Assembly (NCBI RefSeq): GCF_016859285.1
Contig: NC_053422.1
Coordinates: 21,927,501-21,991,500 of the forward strand
Source of the DNA: Xiphias gladius
Taxonomy: Eukaryota > Chordata > Actinopteri > Istiophoriformes > Xiphiidae
DNA: 64,000 nucleotides
Direction: 5' to 3'
Positions 1 through 26,053 of this stretch are shown one piece after another (positions within the stretch are counted from its first letter, which is position 1; each line of letters opens with the position of its first letter). The translations under genes and the position numbers were made by a program. Under the pieces are notes generated by a model. It saw only the letters and a list, made by a program, of their open reading frames with translations, was not told the origin of the DNA and made no database searches.

Positions 1-280
1 AGGAACACATGCAGGAATGTGAAGTTTTAGGAAGTCCATGGATTAAAATACAAAAATTGATCACTCTGTGTGTAAGTAATACAGACACATTGTGACAAGT
101 ATCTACAGGGACGTTACATTTAGGTTTGAGTCATCGCACAAGTAGTGATTAAGTCATTCTCCTAAGTAAAGGGATTGCGCTGTCACACTCCCTCCCCATT
201 TCCATTGTCTGTCAACTGGCCTACCACAGTTTCTCTCGCAGCTTCGTAGCTGACCAGAGTGTGTGAGAACCGCTCCTACG

Positions 281-318
<38 letters not shown>
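281..318. repeat. (CA)n microsatellite
   Basis: Alternating AC dinucleotides with one T interruption near the start. A simple repeat typical of fish intergenic DNA. Confidence 0.95.
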
Positions 319-321
<3 letters not shown>

Positions 322-691
322 TGATTAGTGATTACTCATTCATACTGTCTGTTTGAAGGGATGCATCTCACGCTGGCAATGCGAGCAACAAAAAAGGCGA
401 GTGTGATCGGCGTGTTTGCCTTATATGGCAGGAGGCAATGCGCTGTCCACGGTGCTGAAACTGAGTGTACGGCTGGCATTGGGGGTCGGGGGGGGGGTAC
501 ATGCAGTTAAGTACATTAATCATACGCGCGCGCGCACGTGCACGTATCACACAACCACGTACACACGCACACACATACTCAGCGAGTGGTGATACGGGGC
601 TGTACAGCATGTGCCAGTGAGTGGAAGAGCAGATGACATATCTTCCAGCTTCATTGATAGACGTATTCTGCTGCTGCAGCGGCTGACTCCA

Positions 692-703
692 CCAGCCGCA
701 GCC

Positions 704-733
<30 letters not shown>
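692..733. repeat. (CAG)n trinucleotide repeat
   Basis: About ten uninterrupted CAG/GCA units preceded by imperfect CCGCAG units. It is not inside a recognisable coding exon, although the minus-strand frame is open and would read as polycysteine. Probably a polymorphic repeat. Confidence 0.9.
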
Positions 734-735
<2 letters not shown>

Positions 736-980
736 TAGGCTTGGCTTGCGAGTAGTGCGCTCTCAAGCAAGAGAGATGACAGAATGTTGAGCCTCCACTC
801 CCTGCTTCTTGGGGACATCCATTTCGCTTCCCCGGCTCCGACGCATGCACTCTACTTTAGCGACTTTAAGCAGTCTTACAGTAGTCAGTTACAGCGGCTT
901 AAAATCGCACGTCAAGCCTGCAGGTTTGGACCAAGAGAACACACATGCACACAGTGTGTGGCCCTTCGCTGCTCGCCATC

Positions 981-1173
<193 letters not shown>

Positions 1174-1610
1174 TCAATGCGGGCGACATAAAACGACTTG
1201 TCAGTCACATCTGGAATGACACAGCGGTGGATAAATCTGAGGAAAAAGAAAAGCTTGTCAGTTTTATTCTCTCCATCAGAGCATGGCCGCCTGCAGAAAC
1301 GGTGAACGGGATGCGGTGGTGCAATCCACGCGCACACACAGAGACACGCACACACACGCTTTCTCCTCTCGCCCTCCCTCCCTCCTCTTTCCCTCTCTCT
1401 CTTTCTCGTGCCTTCCCGCCAGCAGCCCGCGCGCTGTGAGAAGTGGATTCGGTGGGCGCGAGGGGATGGAGCGAACCCTCCCCTCTCCTCTTTCCCTCCC
1501 GCCCGCCTCGCTGCAGCATCACAAGGGCCACCACTCATAATACAGACCAGGGAATGGTGCAACGCACACCATATAGGGAGGACCTCTCTCTGTCTCCCTC
1601 CCTCCGTGCC

Positions 1611-1631
1611 TTATACACACACACACACACA
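1611..1631. repeat. Short (AC)n microsatellite
   Basis: About nine AC units in a pyrimidine-rich neighbourhood, followed by GAGA-type low complexity. Confidence 0.85.
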
Positions 1632-2000
1632 TGCACATACATACAGAGAGAGAGGAGGGATTTATGCAGAAATAACTTAAGCCCCGCTCTAGTGAATCGC
1701 ATTTATAGCGAAAACACTACAATAAATAATATATGAAGTGCAGAAATGATATGTTTTTATTATTTGTTTTAAAGATAGGAATTTGGTGTCTTTGCCTATA
1801 CAGTAACATGAGTGCATGTTGACAGCTCGTGCTACATTACACGGCAAGGTAGGGCTAATATGTCAGGTTTTTGTTGGGGTTTTTTTTAAGTTCCCCCATC
1901 TGTGGATGAGAAAATCAGCATCAGTTGTCAGGCGCTGCCGCTGTGTGCATGGGCTCAGCGGTGTGAAACAGCGCCCCCTGCTGTGCACCTGGGACACAGG

Positions 2001-2057
2001 TGACGTCATGGATTAAAGCAGCCCACCCCCACCCCCACCTTCCCCCACTCCCCCCAA
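2001..2057. promoter_or_regulatory. Consensus CRE next to C-rich (minus-strand G-quadruplex) tract
   Basis: A perfect palindromic cAMP response element, TGACGTCA, lies at 2001-2008. From about 2022 to 2057 runs of five or six C separated by A or T follow, so the minus strand carries at least four G5 runs, a canonical G-quadruplex pattern. CRE sites beside GC-rich tracts are common near promoters, but no transcript start is visible here. The role is inference. Confidence 0.4.
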
Positions 2058-3529
2058 CAAGCGCCACCGCCAAAACCACCCAAATAAGACTCACTTATTA
2101 GAGACTGTGAGAGAGAAAGTAAAGCAGAAGACGAGTATGTAGGTAGGTGCAGGCAGATAAATGGAGGGTTAAAATAAGGTAAGATACAGGATAAGGAGGC
2201 TCAATAGAATAGTGATTATTTAAAGGGCCCATGGTTTGTTTTGTATGGTTTACGTCACATTAACATGTTGTATGATCTATTTTTTCCCTTTTTCTAATCT
2301 TTTCCCCTGAAAAATATTTCTCTTGAAATAAAAAAAAAAAAAGGACAAAGGGAAAAGGAATTACTGGCTTGTGCGTGTAATTATCTTTGTCATTTAAATC
2401 TGGAAATATTACCCAATAATATGTTGACCCCCACACCCTCATAAACAGTAAAGAACAAATAACAAAACATAGTGATTATGGATGAAGAGTCTTTATTGGT
2501 GTTACGCACAATTAAAAGTCCAAAGAAGATTTGTTTTAAAGTGCAGGAAGACGTCACTCAACAAAGTAATAATAAAGACTTGAGAAGTCCTATAAATGAA
2601 TACTTATGCAGTCTGTGGTTGTGTTCATGTTATTGGCAAGGTACCTACTTAGGGTCAATGTTTATTTCTTGCTGGTTCAAAGGAGAGAACGTTTACTGCC
2701 CAATTTGCCCAATGTTTACGACTGCCGTCGCCAAATTCTTCATACATGCTCCGAGGGGCACCTAATGGCATCGGCGGAGGTGCAACAGGCCGAATTGCCA
2801 AAGCAGGAAACAACACCTCACCTGTATAACGATCCATTTATCGGCACCTTTCTCTTCCTGTCTGCCTATAGTGTTAGCCATACTGGAGCAGAAATGACTA
2901 TAGTATATTACACTGTAATTGACAGTACCAAAGCTAGACTTAATTGCTGAAAATGCAGTATAGGCTATTGCAGAATGAGGAGATGTTTAGAAATAGCAAA
3001 GGAATTTTTTTTTAAGTTAACTAAACATATGTAATACTGTATCTAAGTAATATGATTCCTATTATAGAAAAAGGAATCAAATTAAATTCAATTTTATTTA
3101 TTTATTTATTTATTTGCATGACCATAGTTAAATGCATAATTGCCAAAGCAGTTTTGCAATGTAATTGGATTTAAACATTTACCAGTCATATGCCTTTCAA
3201 TCATAACCTTGTCCTGACAATGTAAGTCTAATAGATAATTGAAAGTTAAAGCTGGAAATCTAAACACAACTTCTGCTGTCTGCTAAAAAAAGCAATATAT
3301 AGTTTGTTGGTAGCCTGGAGCGAAATTGTCCATTCAAACCTTTCCTGTCGGCAACGTTTCCAGATCCTACTATACATCCAAGCACAGTTGCCTGGGCAGA
3401 CCAGACGGAAAATACTTTAAAGGATACTTTGACAGATTCAGGTGATGAGGAAACGAAGCATTTCCCGTCCAAAGTTTGGGCTGCTTCCATGTCTGTGACC
3501 TCCCCCTCCAGCAACCCACTGAACAAAGT

Positions 3530-3739
3530 CAATGGTGGGCGGGACCACGGTGCTCAGTTTTCAGCCCTCGCCGAATGTCACAGCGATGATCTCGAGCTCT
3601 CATTGGCTCCTGTCTGCGAACACGTCACAATCATGATTAGAATTGATGATCGGACGTTTTGATTTCATTGTCTAGCGGAGGGGACTGGTGAAGAAATCTG
3701 CTGAATTTGAACGTTCGTTCTGATTTGACATCAAAAATG
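3530..3739 (+). promoter_or_regulatory. hdx: hdx promoter and untranslated first exon
   Basis: A GC box (GGGCGGG, 3537-3543), an inverted CCAAT box (ATTGG, 3602-3606) and a half CRE (CGTCA, 3623-3627) precede a GC-richer segment ending in a strong splice donor, ATG followed by gtaagc at 3740. I take the segment from about 3640 to 3739 as the 5' untranslated exon of hdx. The start of transcription is not determined. The exon ends exactly on an ATG (3737-3739), discussed in the findings. Confidence 0.55.
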
Positions 3740-5132
3740 GTAAGCAGGAAAGTGATTTTGCATTTCGCTTCGGGGTACCCCGAGTCGTTTTCGTTCGAGT
3801 CCGCTCGAAGCCAGGGTCAGCGAGAATGACCATGCCAGGGTCGAGAAATCACAGATTTGAAGGAAAAGTTTAGCTGCAGCTATCCAGTGGGAGAGCTATG
3901 CTAACGGCGGCTAACGTTGGCTGGCTCAGATATGGCCGCTCGGGCCTGCAAGCTAACGTAAGCTCTGTGTATGGCCATTGTGGTGATGCGGCGCTTACCC
4001 GGTTTGTTTACCGTCTGGCTCTCAGTCGTAAAGTTATGGCATGTGCTTCCTGTGCGGTAATTGTGTTTCTGAGTCCCCAGGCTGTTGCCTTGGTGGCGTA
4101 CTAATCTGACGTGCCCACAATTTGTTGGCTAATTCTCTCCGTAATGTTTCCATATTGACTGTAGCCATGCGCAGTCCGCCTGCCAAAATAAAGCTGCTGG
4201 GTGCTTATTGGTCGCACAACATTACCGTGTGTGACTTTCTGTTTATCAAAACCTCTTGCAACTCTATTCCAAACTCGGGCACCACTGTTTTTCAGCTCCC
4301 TGCAAGTCCAAATGTTTTTACTTGAACCGGCTGGTTACTGCTCTTTCCTTTCACCCTCTTCCCGTTTCTGTCTACGAACACAATACAGGTTTGCTGCGAA
4401 ACTTTAAATACATTTGAAAATCGTATTCATAATACTGTATACCCATTCATTAATGCGGCACATTAAAAAGTATAAACTTTCTGTGTCCGAGAAAAAACGT
4501 AACTTATTTAACTTCGAGTGTCATAATTTATTTATTGTTTATACACACATGTATTATTTTGAAAGCCTGTTGATAACTTAAATTATGTTACATTAAGTTG
4601 AATGATGTTATTGACTATAACAGTCAACGATTTCCAGTGAATTTTTTTTTTGTACAAGATCTTGTTTATGATACATAATCATGTTTTGTTTTTGCCAAGA
4701 AGTCAGATAAAAGACTTAATAATAAGTGTATAATTGCAACTGCTTTTTTGATAAATGGCACTAATTTAAATGATTTTCAGTTTATAATAGACTATTAAAA
4801 ATAAATAAAAAGAACAATGTCTGGCTAGGCACAACATATTAGCTTGATTGATGGTGTTATTGATGTTACACAGTAGCTTTGTCATAGCTTATTATACTCT
4901 GACTGACAGCCTGTTGTATATTTTTCAGCTTCACAGTGTTTGATGCAAGTATTTTTCAAAAAAGTGTAAATATATGACAAAGTGTTGACTGGTTGCCTAC
5001 AACAGGATGAAACTGATCCTGTTGCACAGAAACGTGGTCATAATGAGACGGATTGTTTGATGGATTTGTTGTTTTTTTGTCTGACTTTTTTATTTTTGCG
5101 CTCTTAAGCATAGTGCTTTGCTTTCTCCTCAG

Positions 5133-5295
5133 CCATACTACCCAGCAGTGTGCCAGGTACACTGAGACAGGATGACTACAATCAAACTTGTGCTAACCTA
5201 AAAAATATGGAGGTTTTGCTGTGATCTGCATGGCTGCCCCGTTCCCCTCCAGTAGCAGAATGGATGCGTGGTCACAAAGGCGTGGCCTGCAGACT
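5133..5295 (+). other. hdx: Possible additional 5' exon of hdx (1b)
   Basis: A good acceptor (pyrimidine-rich tract ending ctcctcag at 5132) and a consensus donor (gtgagt at 5296) bound a 163-bp segment. An in-frame TAA at 5194-5196 is followed by ATGs at 5230 and 5260; the second has A at -3 and G at +4. From either ATG the frame is open to the donor in phase 0, so splicing to the next exon at 5596 would add 22 or 12 residues before the usual MNLRSVFT start. It may instead be purely untranslated. Predicted by splice signals only. Confidence 0.4.
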
Positions 5296-5595
5296 GTGAG
5301 TATATCACAAATTGCATTCTAGTATGAGATAGAAAAAATGACATGAAATAAATTCTAACAAATTTAAAAAATTAAAAAAAACTTTTTTGGAATTAAATTG
5401 GCTACAAAAACCATCTTACTGCAGTGCATAAACTGAAGAAGATAAATTGCACTACTGTCATGAAGTCCTAGGTTTGGAGTAAAAGCTTTATCTCTTCAAG
5501 ATAATCATTTGCCCTAATCTGGCAGTGAGCTCTGATTAATAGTGAATTGTTGTCTAATTTATTGGGGGTTCTTAATCTGTATGGTTGTCTCTCAG

Positions 5596-8500
5596 ATGAA
5601 CCTGCGGTCAGTGTTCACGGCTGAACAGCAGAGGATCCTGGAACGTTACTATGAGAATGGGATGACCAATCAGAGCAAGGCTTGCTTCCAGCTAATACTT
5701 CAATGTGCTCAGGAGGCCAAACTGGACTTCAGCGTGGTCCGGGTAGGCTCATAAAATGTGCTTGTGTGTGAATGAGCAAGAGGGAGGCAAACCTCTTCAG
5801 TATGATTTGTGTTGCACCTTTGTGTTTGTTATGAGGAACGCCCATGTAATTCTGGGGCAAGAAATTCCTCTAGTGTTTTGCAGAATGCTTGTTAAGTGAT
5901 GTTACTGAGCTGATTGCTCTTCTCCCTGCAGACATGGGTTGGCAACAAAAGACGTAAGCTCGCCTCCAAGGTAGAGCAGAATGGAGGCGTGTCTCATTCC
6001 TTATCCGGTCACGGACTCGCTGGGGGACTACTCTCCAATCACACATTGGCTGGAGGTGCTCTGTCCAATCATAGCTTGGCAGCAGGGGCACTGCTTCCCG
6101 CTGAGATGGCTGCAGCGCGGAACATCCAAAATCGTGTGCACCTTCTCCCACCATCCTCATCCTTCCCTTCTTTCTCGTCAGCATCTTCCTCTCCTTCCTC
6201 TTCTTCTCCTCACAGCAGTGGGAGCAACAACAACAACAACAACAACGACGTCATACTGACCGGGATCTACTCTCTGAACTCCGTCCCTCGCTCCCGACCA
6301 AGACCCACAGCCCCCCCATCTCAGTCAGACTCTGAGCTTTCTGCACACACATCTTCATCTCTGATTAACCAGGTCCTGCAGAGCAGCAACAGCTCCACCT
6401 CCTCACCCTTCCACTCCAAGCTGGTGTCACTCTCTCAGAATCTCCCATCCCTCACATCTGCCTCAGGGCCTTTAGTCTATACTGCTGTCAGGAAGGGAGC
6501 TTCATCCCTTGGAGAGGCAGGGGCAAATGCAGGAGCAGGGGCAGTACCTCACAGCTGGACAAGGCAGTATGGTACAGCGCAAACACGCCCTTGGTCCTCT
6601 TCCTCACAATCCCAGGCTCAGCTTCAGCCCAGACCTCACTCCAACCCTCAACCTCAACAACCTGCCCCACCGAAGACAAGGGTTTCCATCCCTGTCCAAA
6701 ACTCTGGTCCTTCATCTGAACAGACACCTCGTATTCAGCAGGTCTTCACCTTGTCAGAAAAAGCTGAGGGGGACCGACTTAGACCTGGACCAGCATCTAC
6801 CCGAAGAGGTCAGGAGAGTCATAAGCGTGTGCCTCACCCTCTGGACACCAGTCATAACTTCTCCATCGCCATGGAGACTGGAGATGAAGCGGATGAGTGG
6901 CAAAGGGAGGAGGAATTGGCAAATATGGCCGCTCAGACACACATCCACAGGGAGCAGACATCAGCCAGCCCAACCGGGGCTGAAATGTCTGCAGTGAGAG
7001 GAAGCCACACACCTCCTATGACTAGCTCCAGACCCGTACTGCTTCACAGCAACACAACTCTTCAGGGCAGCTACTCCCTCACAGCACAGACCTCACTTAC
7101 AGGGGAATCCAGCTCACAGGTAGCTGAGGTTCTAGTATTGTTGTTGCTTACCCTTAAAGTGAATTGAAAGACTTAACCTGAATATATCTTTCTTTGTGTG
7201 CAGACTTCAGTTGGTGTGTCTGCTGCCCCCTGGGTTATCAGCAACTCCAGGAAGAGAACAGTAAGTGCTTTTTTGTCGCCTCAAACAGGGGGATTTGGCT
7301 AAAGTGGGGGGAAAAAAAAAACATTAAACGTACCATATTCATAACCATATATTCCACTTCTGTCTGGTAGGTCATAAAGCTAGAGCCATGATAAACTCTA
7401 TCACTCACTGCGAGTCCGCTTTTGACCAGTGTGCAGGTTGTGTAGAGAAACAGAGGTTTGTGTTTTCAGCTGCAGGATCGGACCCAGTTCAGTGATGGGG
7501 ATCTCATCCAACTGAAGCGCTACTGGGACCGAGGCATGACCAGCCTGGGCTCAGTCTGCAGAGAAAAGATCAGCGCTGCAGCAAACCAACTCAGTGTAGA
7601 CACTGAAATAGTCAAGGTAACTGCCTCCGCAAGGTTGAAAATTACGTTTGTATATCAATAGTGTTAAAAGAAATCTAGAAAAGTATGGGTTGCCTCGTGG
7701 CATATAATTTCTGCAGTATCATTGAAATTAGAGAGATGTTTTGTTGACTGAGAAACCTTTTGAGCCTTATTCACCTGTCTGACGATTTGACTGGTCTGAA
7801 CTTTGTTGAGATAAAAGAAGACAGGAAAGAGTAACTTTTCTGGGTCATAGAAGTTTTCTAACACACTTACACAAAGTTGTGTAAAAGTCACGCAGTTACA
7901 TATCCGGGCCACAGTAGGAATGCTAATGAACTAAATATAGTCTCTCAGTGCTGACACACACATGACCCACTGCCATCTCACTTACTAGGATATTTATTGC
8001 AACGAAAAAAAATCTCTGCCTACAGAGATATACAGTATGCCACTATGAGGCTCATCTTCGAATCATTGCAAAATTATTGAAAAAAATATAGCTACTTAAA
8101 CAATTGCTTACAACTAATTTAGATTCGGTTTACTGTGATACATTCATACCAGTTAGTCATTGGTGATAAGACAACAGAAAACTGTTTTTCAAGAAATTTT
8201 TTCTGACTACCTTCACATTCATCACATTGGATACTTTATTTTGAAAAACTGATGGATATCCATGAGCTTTAGAGTACTTTTGTCCACATCTGTAACACTT
8301 AACCTTGTCTTTTTTTGTGCTTTTTGTGCTTTCTCATGCAGACATGGATCAGTAACAGACGGAGGAAGTACCGTCTGATGGGTATTGAAATCCCACCACC
8401 TAAAGGTGGCCCTGCTGTATTTACAACCTCATCCCCAGGTAACAAATCTCCAGCGGCCCTCAGCCCTGACGAGGAGCGGCTAAGAACTCCCGAACTCGGA

Positions 8501-10588
8501 GAGGACTTGAATGATGGGGGATCTATCTGCCTGTCTGAAGGTGGAACCAAAGATACTACCCACCAATACACCCTCCTCTATATAAAAAGTGTGTATTTCA
8601 GTATTAATGCAGCGTTCTTTCTTCTAGATGGCACCATCGACTCACAACACAGAGATGAAGATGATGGAACAGATGTGTCCATTGCTGCTCCAATGGCCAA
8701 TAATGTGGTACTTCATTATTTCTCTGATATTATAGTAGAACCTCGTTAAATTTAGCCACTTAAGAAAGGACACTGGCTGCATAGCGTTCACACTCAAATG
8801 TAATACTACATATCAAAGCTCAATCAGAGCTTGTTCACACTAGCTTTTAGCAACAAAACTATATCAGCTTTGTCATATATCACAATGGCACATTTCCCCA
8901 TTAAGCCTGGTCACTCCGGAAGTGTTACCATGATTGCACTTCATTTGTAATGGGATGTTTAATTGTTGTATGTTGAATATTAATACACTCTTAACAATCT
9001 TCGACTGTGCAATTAGTAACATCATAATAATAATTACTGTTGCATAACATTACATAAAAATAATTACTTTTTTGGATTTCATAGTTGTTTCAGTTTTAGG
9101 GGGCTCTATATTAGTGTTTTGGATGCCTGCTAGGGTTCTATGCTATGTTTTCACAAATAAACTTCCTGACCAATCACAGGCATTTTTTTCAAGCATGTTG
9201 CATGCATTCACAGGTTTCTGTTTAGCCAATTTTGGTTGTGTCCAAAGGATTTCAAGTGTCATGCATCGATTTTGTAGGGATAAGTGCAGCTATTATTTTT
9301 TCTTCCCCAAAGATTGCTGAATAATTGTGGTATACACTTGTGCTCAGAATAGAGAGCTGTTTTCATTTTAATCATTCCTCTGCAGCCCTAGTTTAAAATA
9401 CTATTAGGTGAATGAATAATCTAGCAAATGCTAGATTTTCATGTAATATACAAAGTGTAATCATGTTTTTTGAATCTGATGTAAAGGTCGACTGTACAAA
9501 GAGGATACATTTTATTACACATTTTTTATATCCAGTCTGATGCCTGTTGTTGTACTTTTTAAGTTGTTTCTACAGTTAATACTTAATTGTTAATTTGGGA
9601 AAGTATTATCACTACCATTCTATGTCCAATGATTTATTACCATGGATGATAGGGGTTTATCACACCATGTGTTTTATAGTTAGCATGAACTAATTTAGCA
9701 AGGTCTTTACAGCACTATAGTATAGAAAACGAATTTTCTTTATATGAGGTCAAGATTATTTTATCCAGTCTCTGTTTTTTAACAGAAGATCGAAGTAATT
9801 GATGAGGACGAAGAAGAGGAGGAGGAGGATGATGATGATGATGATGGTGAATTAGTGGCTACAGACCTAGAGCAAATGCAGAACCTGCTGGAATTCAAGG
9901 TGAGGACACACACAGACCAAACGTGAACTGGAGGCTGCAGTTACTATCCTTTATTCAAACTGAATTGTTTGTGTAAGTCTGTCTGCTGTTTTAGAAGTGC
10001 CAAGAATGGAAATGGGTTTATAAAACCCATCATTTCAAGCTCTGAATGAACTTTTTTCCTCTTTGAATCCTTCTGTTTCAGCATGAAGAAGTGCAGTTCT
10101 TAGAGAACGAGCTAGAGAACCAAAAACAAAAATACCTTGAGCTTGTAAGCTTCACTAAGAGCCTGCTCAGCGCTGTGAGGAATAATGACCTGGAGAGACA
10201 GCAGGTACATTCACAGTCACATTTACGGAGCAATAACTCTTATATTTGACTATAAGCTTCAAGTGAAACACGTTTTAGAAATTTCTAACCTTCAGTCTGC
10301 TGTTGTGTATGTGTATAGGAACTCATGGCCAGTCTACCTCAGCCTTCAGACCAGGACTCGGACGTGACTTCGGAAAGAGGATCCCAGCCTGCTGCTGAGT
10401 CAGCAGACGCATCCTTCAACCAAGACGACTCCCCAGCGGCTCGTGTGAGCAGCCTAGAGCCTCTTCCAGTCCCAGCAAATGAAGAAGTCCCACTGGTCAC
10501 CATAAACGAAGACGGTTCGACAACTGAAGTTACTGATTCCTCTGCATCAGAGGAACAACTGCAGGAAGCAGTTACAGAACAAAAGTGA
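5596..10588 (+). CDS. hdx: Highly divergent homeobox protein HDX
   Basis: Nuclear protein with two atypical homeodomains, presumed DNA-binding; its targets are poorly known. Coding exons: 5596-5742, 5932-7119, 7204-7260, 7470-7616, 8342-8540, 8628-8704, 9786-9899, 10082-10204, 10319-10588. They total 2322 nt, giving 773 residues and a stop with every junction in phase; human HDX is about 690. Homeodomain 1 covers residues 1-62 (helix 3 reads TWVGNKRRK); homeodomain 2 covers about 465-527 (TWISNRRRKYR). Between them lies a Ser/Pro/Gln-rich linker with a poly-Asn run near residue 148 and a tandem (S/G)NH-LAGGAL repeat near 74-105. An acidic run of Asp/Glu near 610-625 precedes a likely coiled coil at about 632-690 and an acidic Ser-rich tail. 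The start matches the vertebrate MNLRSVFT N-terminus. The donor after 8704 (gtggta) is weak, so that junction is least certain. Confidence 0.93.
9805..9847 (+). repeat. GAG/GAT triplet run coding acidic tract of HDX
   Basis: In-frame GAA/GAG codons followed by six GAT codons encode a Glu-Asp stretch. A length-variable coding repeat is likely. Confidence 0.8.
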
Positions 10589-10850
10589 CTATCTCATGTA
10601 CATCAGCTCTCACACACACTCGCTCATAAAGACGTTTCCACACTCCACACAGAAACTGGTTTCACACACGATGGACTCTGTGGTCTTACATTTACACAAA
10701 CACTCTTGTAAACTCATGCTCCACGCCCAGTGCCTGTGGATTGATGCTTCACTATGACTGTTGGGCTGACAAATGCCTTTTTTACTGCATATCATTCGCC
10801 TTGCTCTGGACCAGTCCAGAGAGAACAATAAACGACCTCCAATTTAACTC
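10589..10850 (+). terminator. hdx: hdx 3'UTR and poly(A) signal
   Basis: After the TGA at 10586-10588 a short 3'UTR runs to an AATAAA hexamer at 10827-10832, followed about 20 bases later by a T/GT-rich element (tctgtctgtgtgtttt). This is the expected arrangement for cleavage near 10845-10855. Confidence 0.8.
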
Positions 10851-11689
10851 TGTCTGTGTGTTTTCTAATTTATTGCTGATTGAATAAAACACGGAGTTGT
10901 ATCAGTTTATAATGAGTCTTAAGCTACAAGCAACTACATGACTTAAATATTGACAGATTTTTGAAGATGACATTTGCAGAAAAGAACATTGTGGTTAAAT
11001 TTCTGTCATTATACTGCTCAAACTATTGGATCACCATCCAATTTGTCAACCTCAGATGGCACTGACTGGTCTTGTTCTCATTTACGGAGTTAAATATGAG
11101 AACGTAAACCTGACATACACTTCAGATCAAGGTAATGTCCATTATGAGCCACAGAATCTTATTTTGAATAAACCAGCATAGACTGTCCATAGTCTTGAAA
11201 ATGAGCAGTGGTTGCAAAAACAGAGTCAGAACTGTGTTTTCAGTTTTTTTAGTTGAAATAGTGACTCAGCATACACAAATACAGACATGTAGTACACGGT
11301 ATATCCATTACCTCACCACACAAAGACTTTTGTGCTTGTGGGTGGGAGAGTGAAAGAGCTGCGGAGAAAGTGGATGAGCTTTAAGCCTCTTATTTCTTGG
11401 ACTAGGGATGGACAGGCTTATGAAACAGTGGCTTTAAAACATTCAACCTACACCCGTAAGATCAGAGGCTTATATTTATGGATCATCACAAGAGGAGACT
11501 GTTTTGCTTTCTAATTTTACCCTGCCTCAATCATAAATTAAACTCCTTGTCTGTTACAATGGCAGTAATTATTTCAGTCGCGAGCAGATGAGCCATCACC
11601 CGGATGCGTGTATTTGACTCCCAGCATGTCATAGCGCATCAAGTCACACCACGCCACCCTGTCCTCCTCTCCCCCTCCTCGCTATCTAG
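10851..11689. other. hdx-rps6ka6 intergenic spacer
   Basis: About 0.85 kb of AT-rich DNA separates two genes on the same strand. I see no coding exon, RNA gene or recognisable repeat. The short distance implies that the rps6ka6 promoter lies at its right end. Confidence 0.6.
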
Positions 11690-12035
11690 AGATCCGCTGC
11701 TTTGGTTTGGACGGGGGAAATCCTTAACTGAATTGCGTCATAAATACGTCAATAAACTCTCATTCACTGACGATCAGGTAACACGGTAGCCGCCATATTC
11801 GCATCTATGGCAGGGTAGTGGTGTACTCTGTGAGCGTATGGTCCAGTCATCGGCATCAACTATTCCCCACACCGACCCCCCGATCCCATCCTGATCCCAT
11901 CCCGCAGCCACACAGCTTGCATCTGATCATCAAAGCAGAACGGCCGGACTTCCACAGAGGGGAAGCCATGCAACGTGGAGCGGGGGTCTAGGTGGACTAC
12001 GATGTCTTAGACTTAGAGAGAAATCCTGGCACAAG
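11690..12035 (+). promoter_or_regulatory. rps6ka6: rps6ka6 promoter and 5' leader
   Basis: Two CRE half-sites (gcgtca near 11735 and acgtca near 11747) and a YY1-like GCCGCCAT (11789-11796) mark a probable TATA-less start. Downstream sequence becomes GC-richer and reaches the coding ATG at 12036. Short upstream ORFs start at 11807 (ATG GCA GGG TAG), 11838 (19 codons including stop) and 11968 (8 codons including stop), none in frame with the kinase. The exact transcript start is unknown. Confidence 0.5.
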
Positions 12036-26053
<14,018 letters not shown>

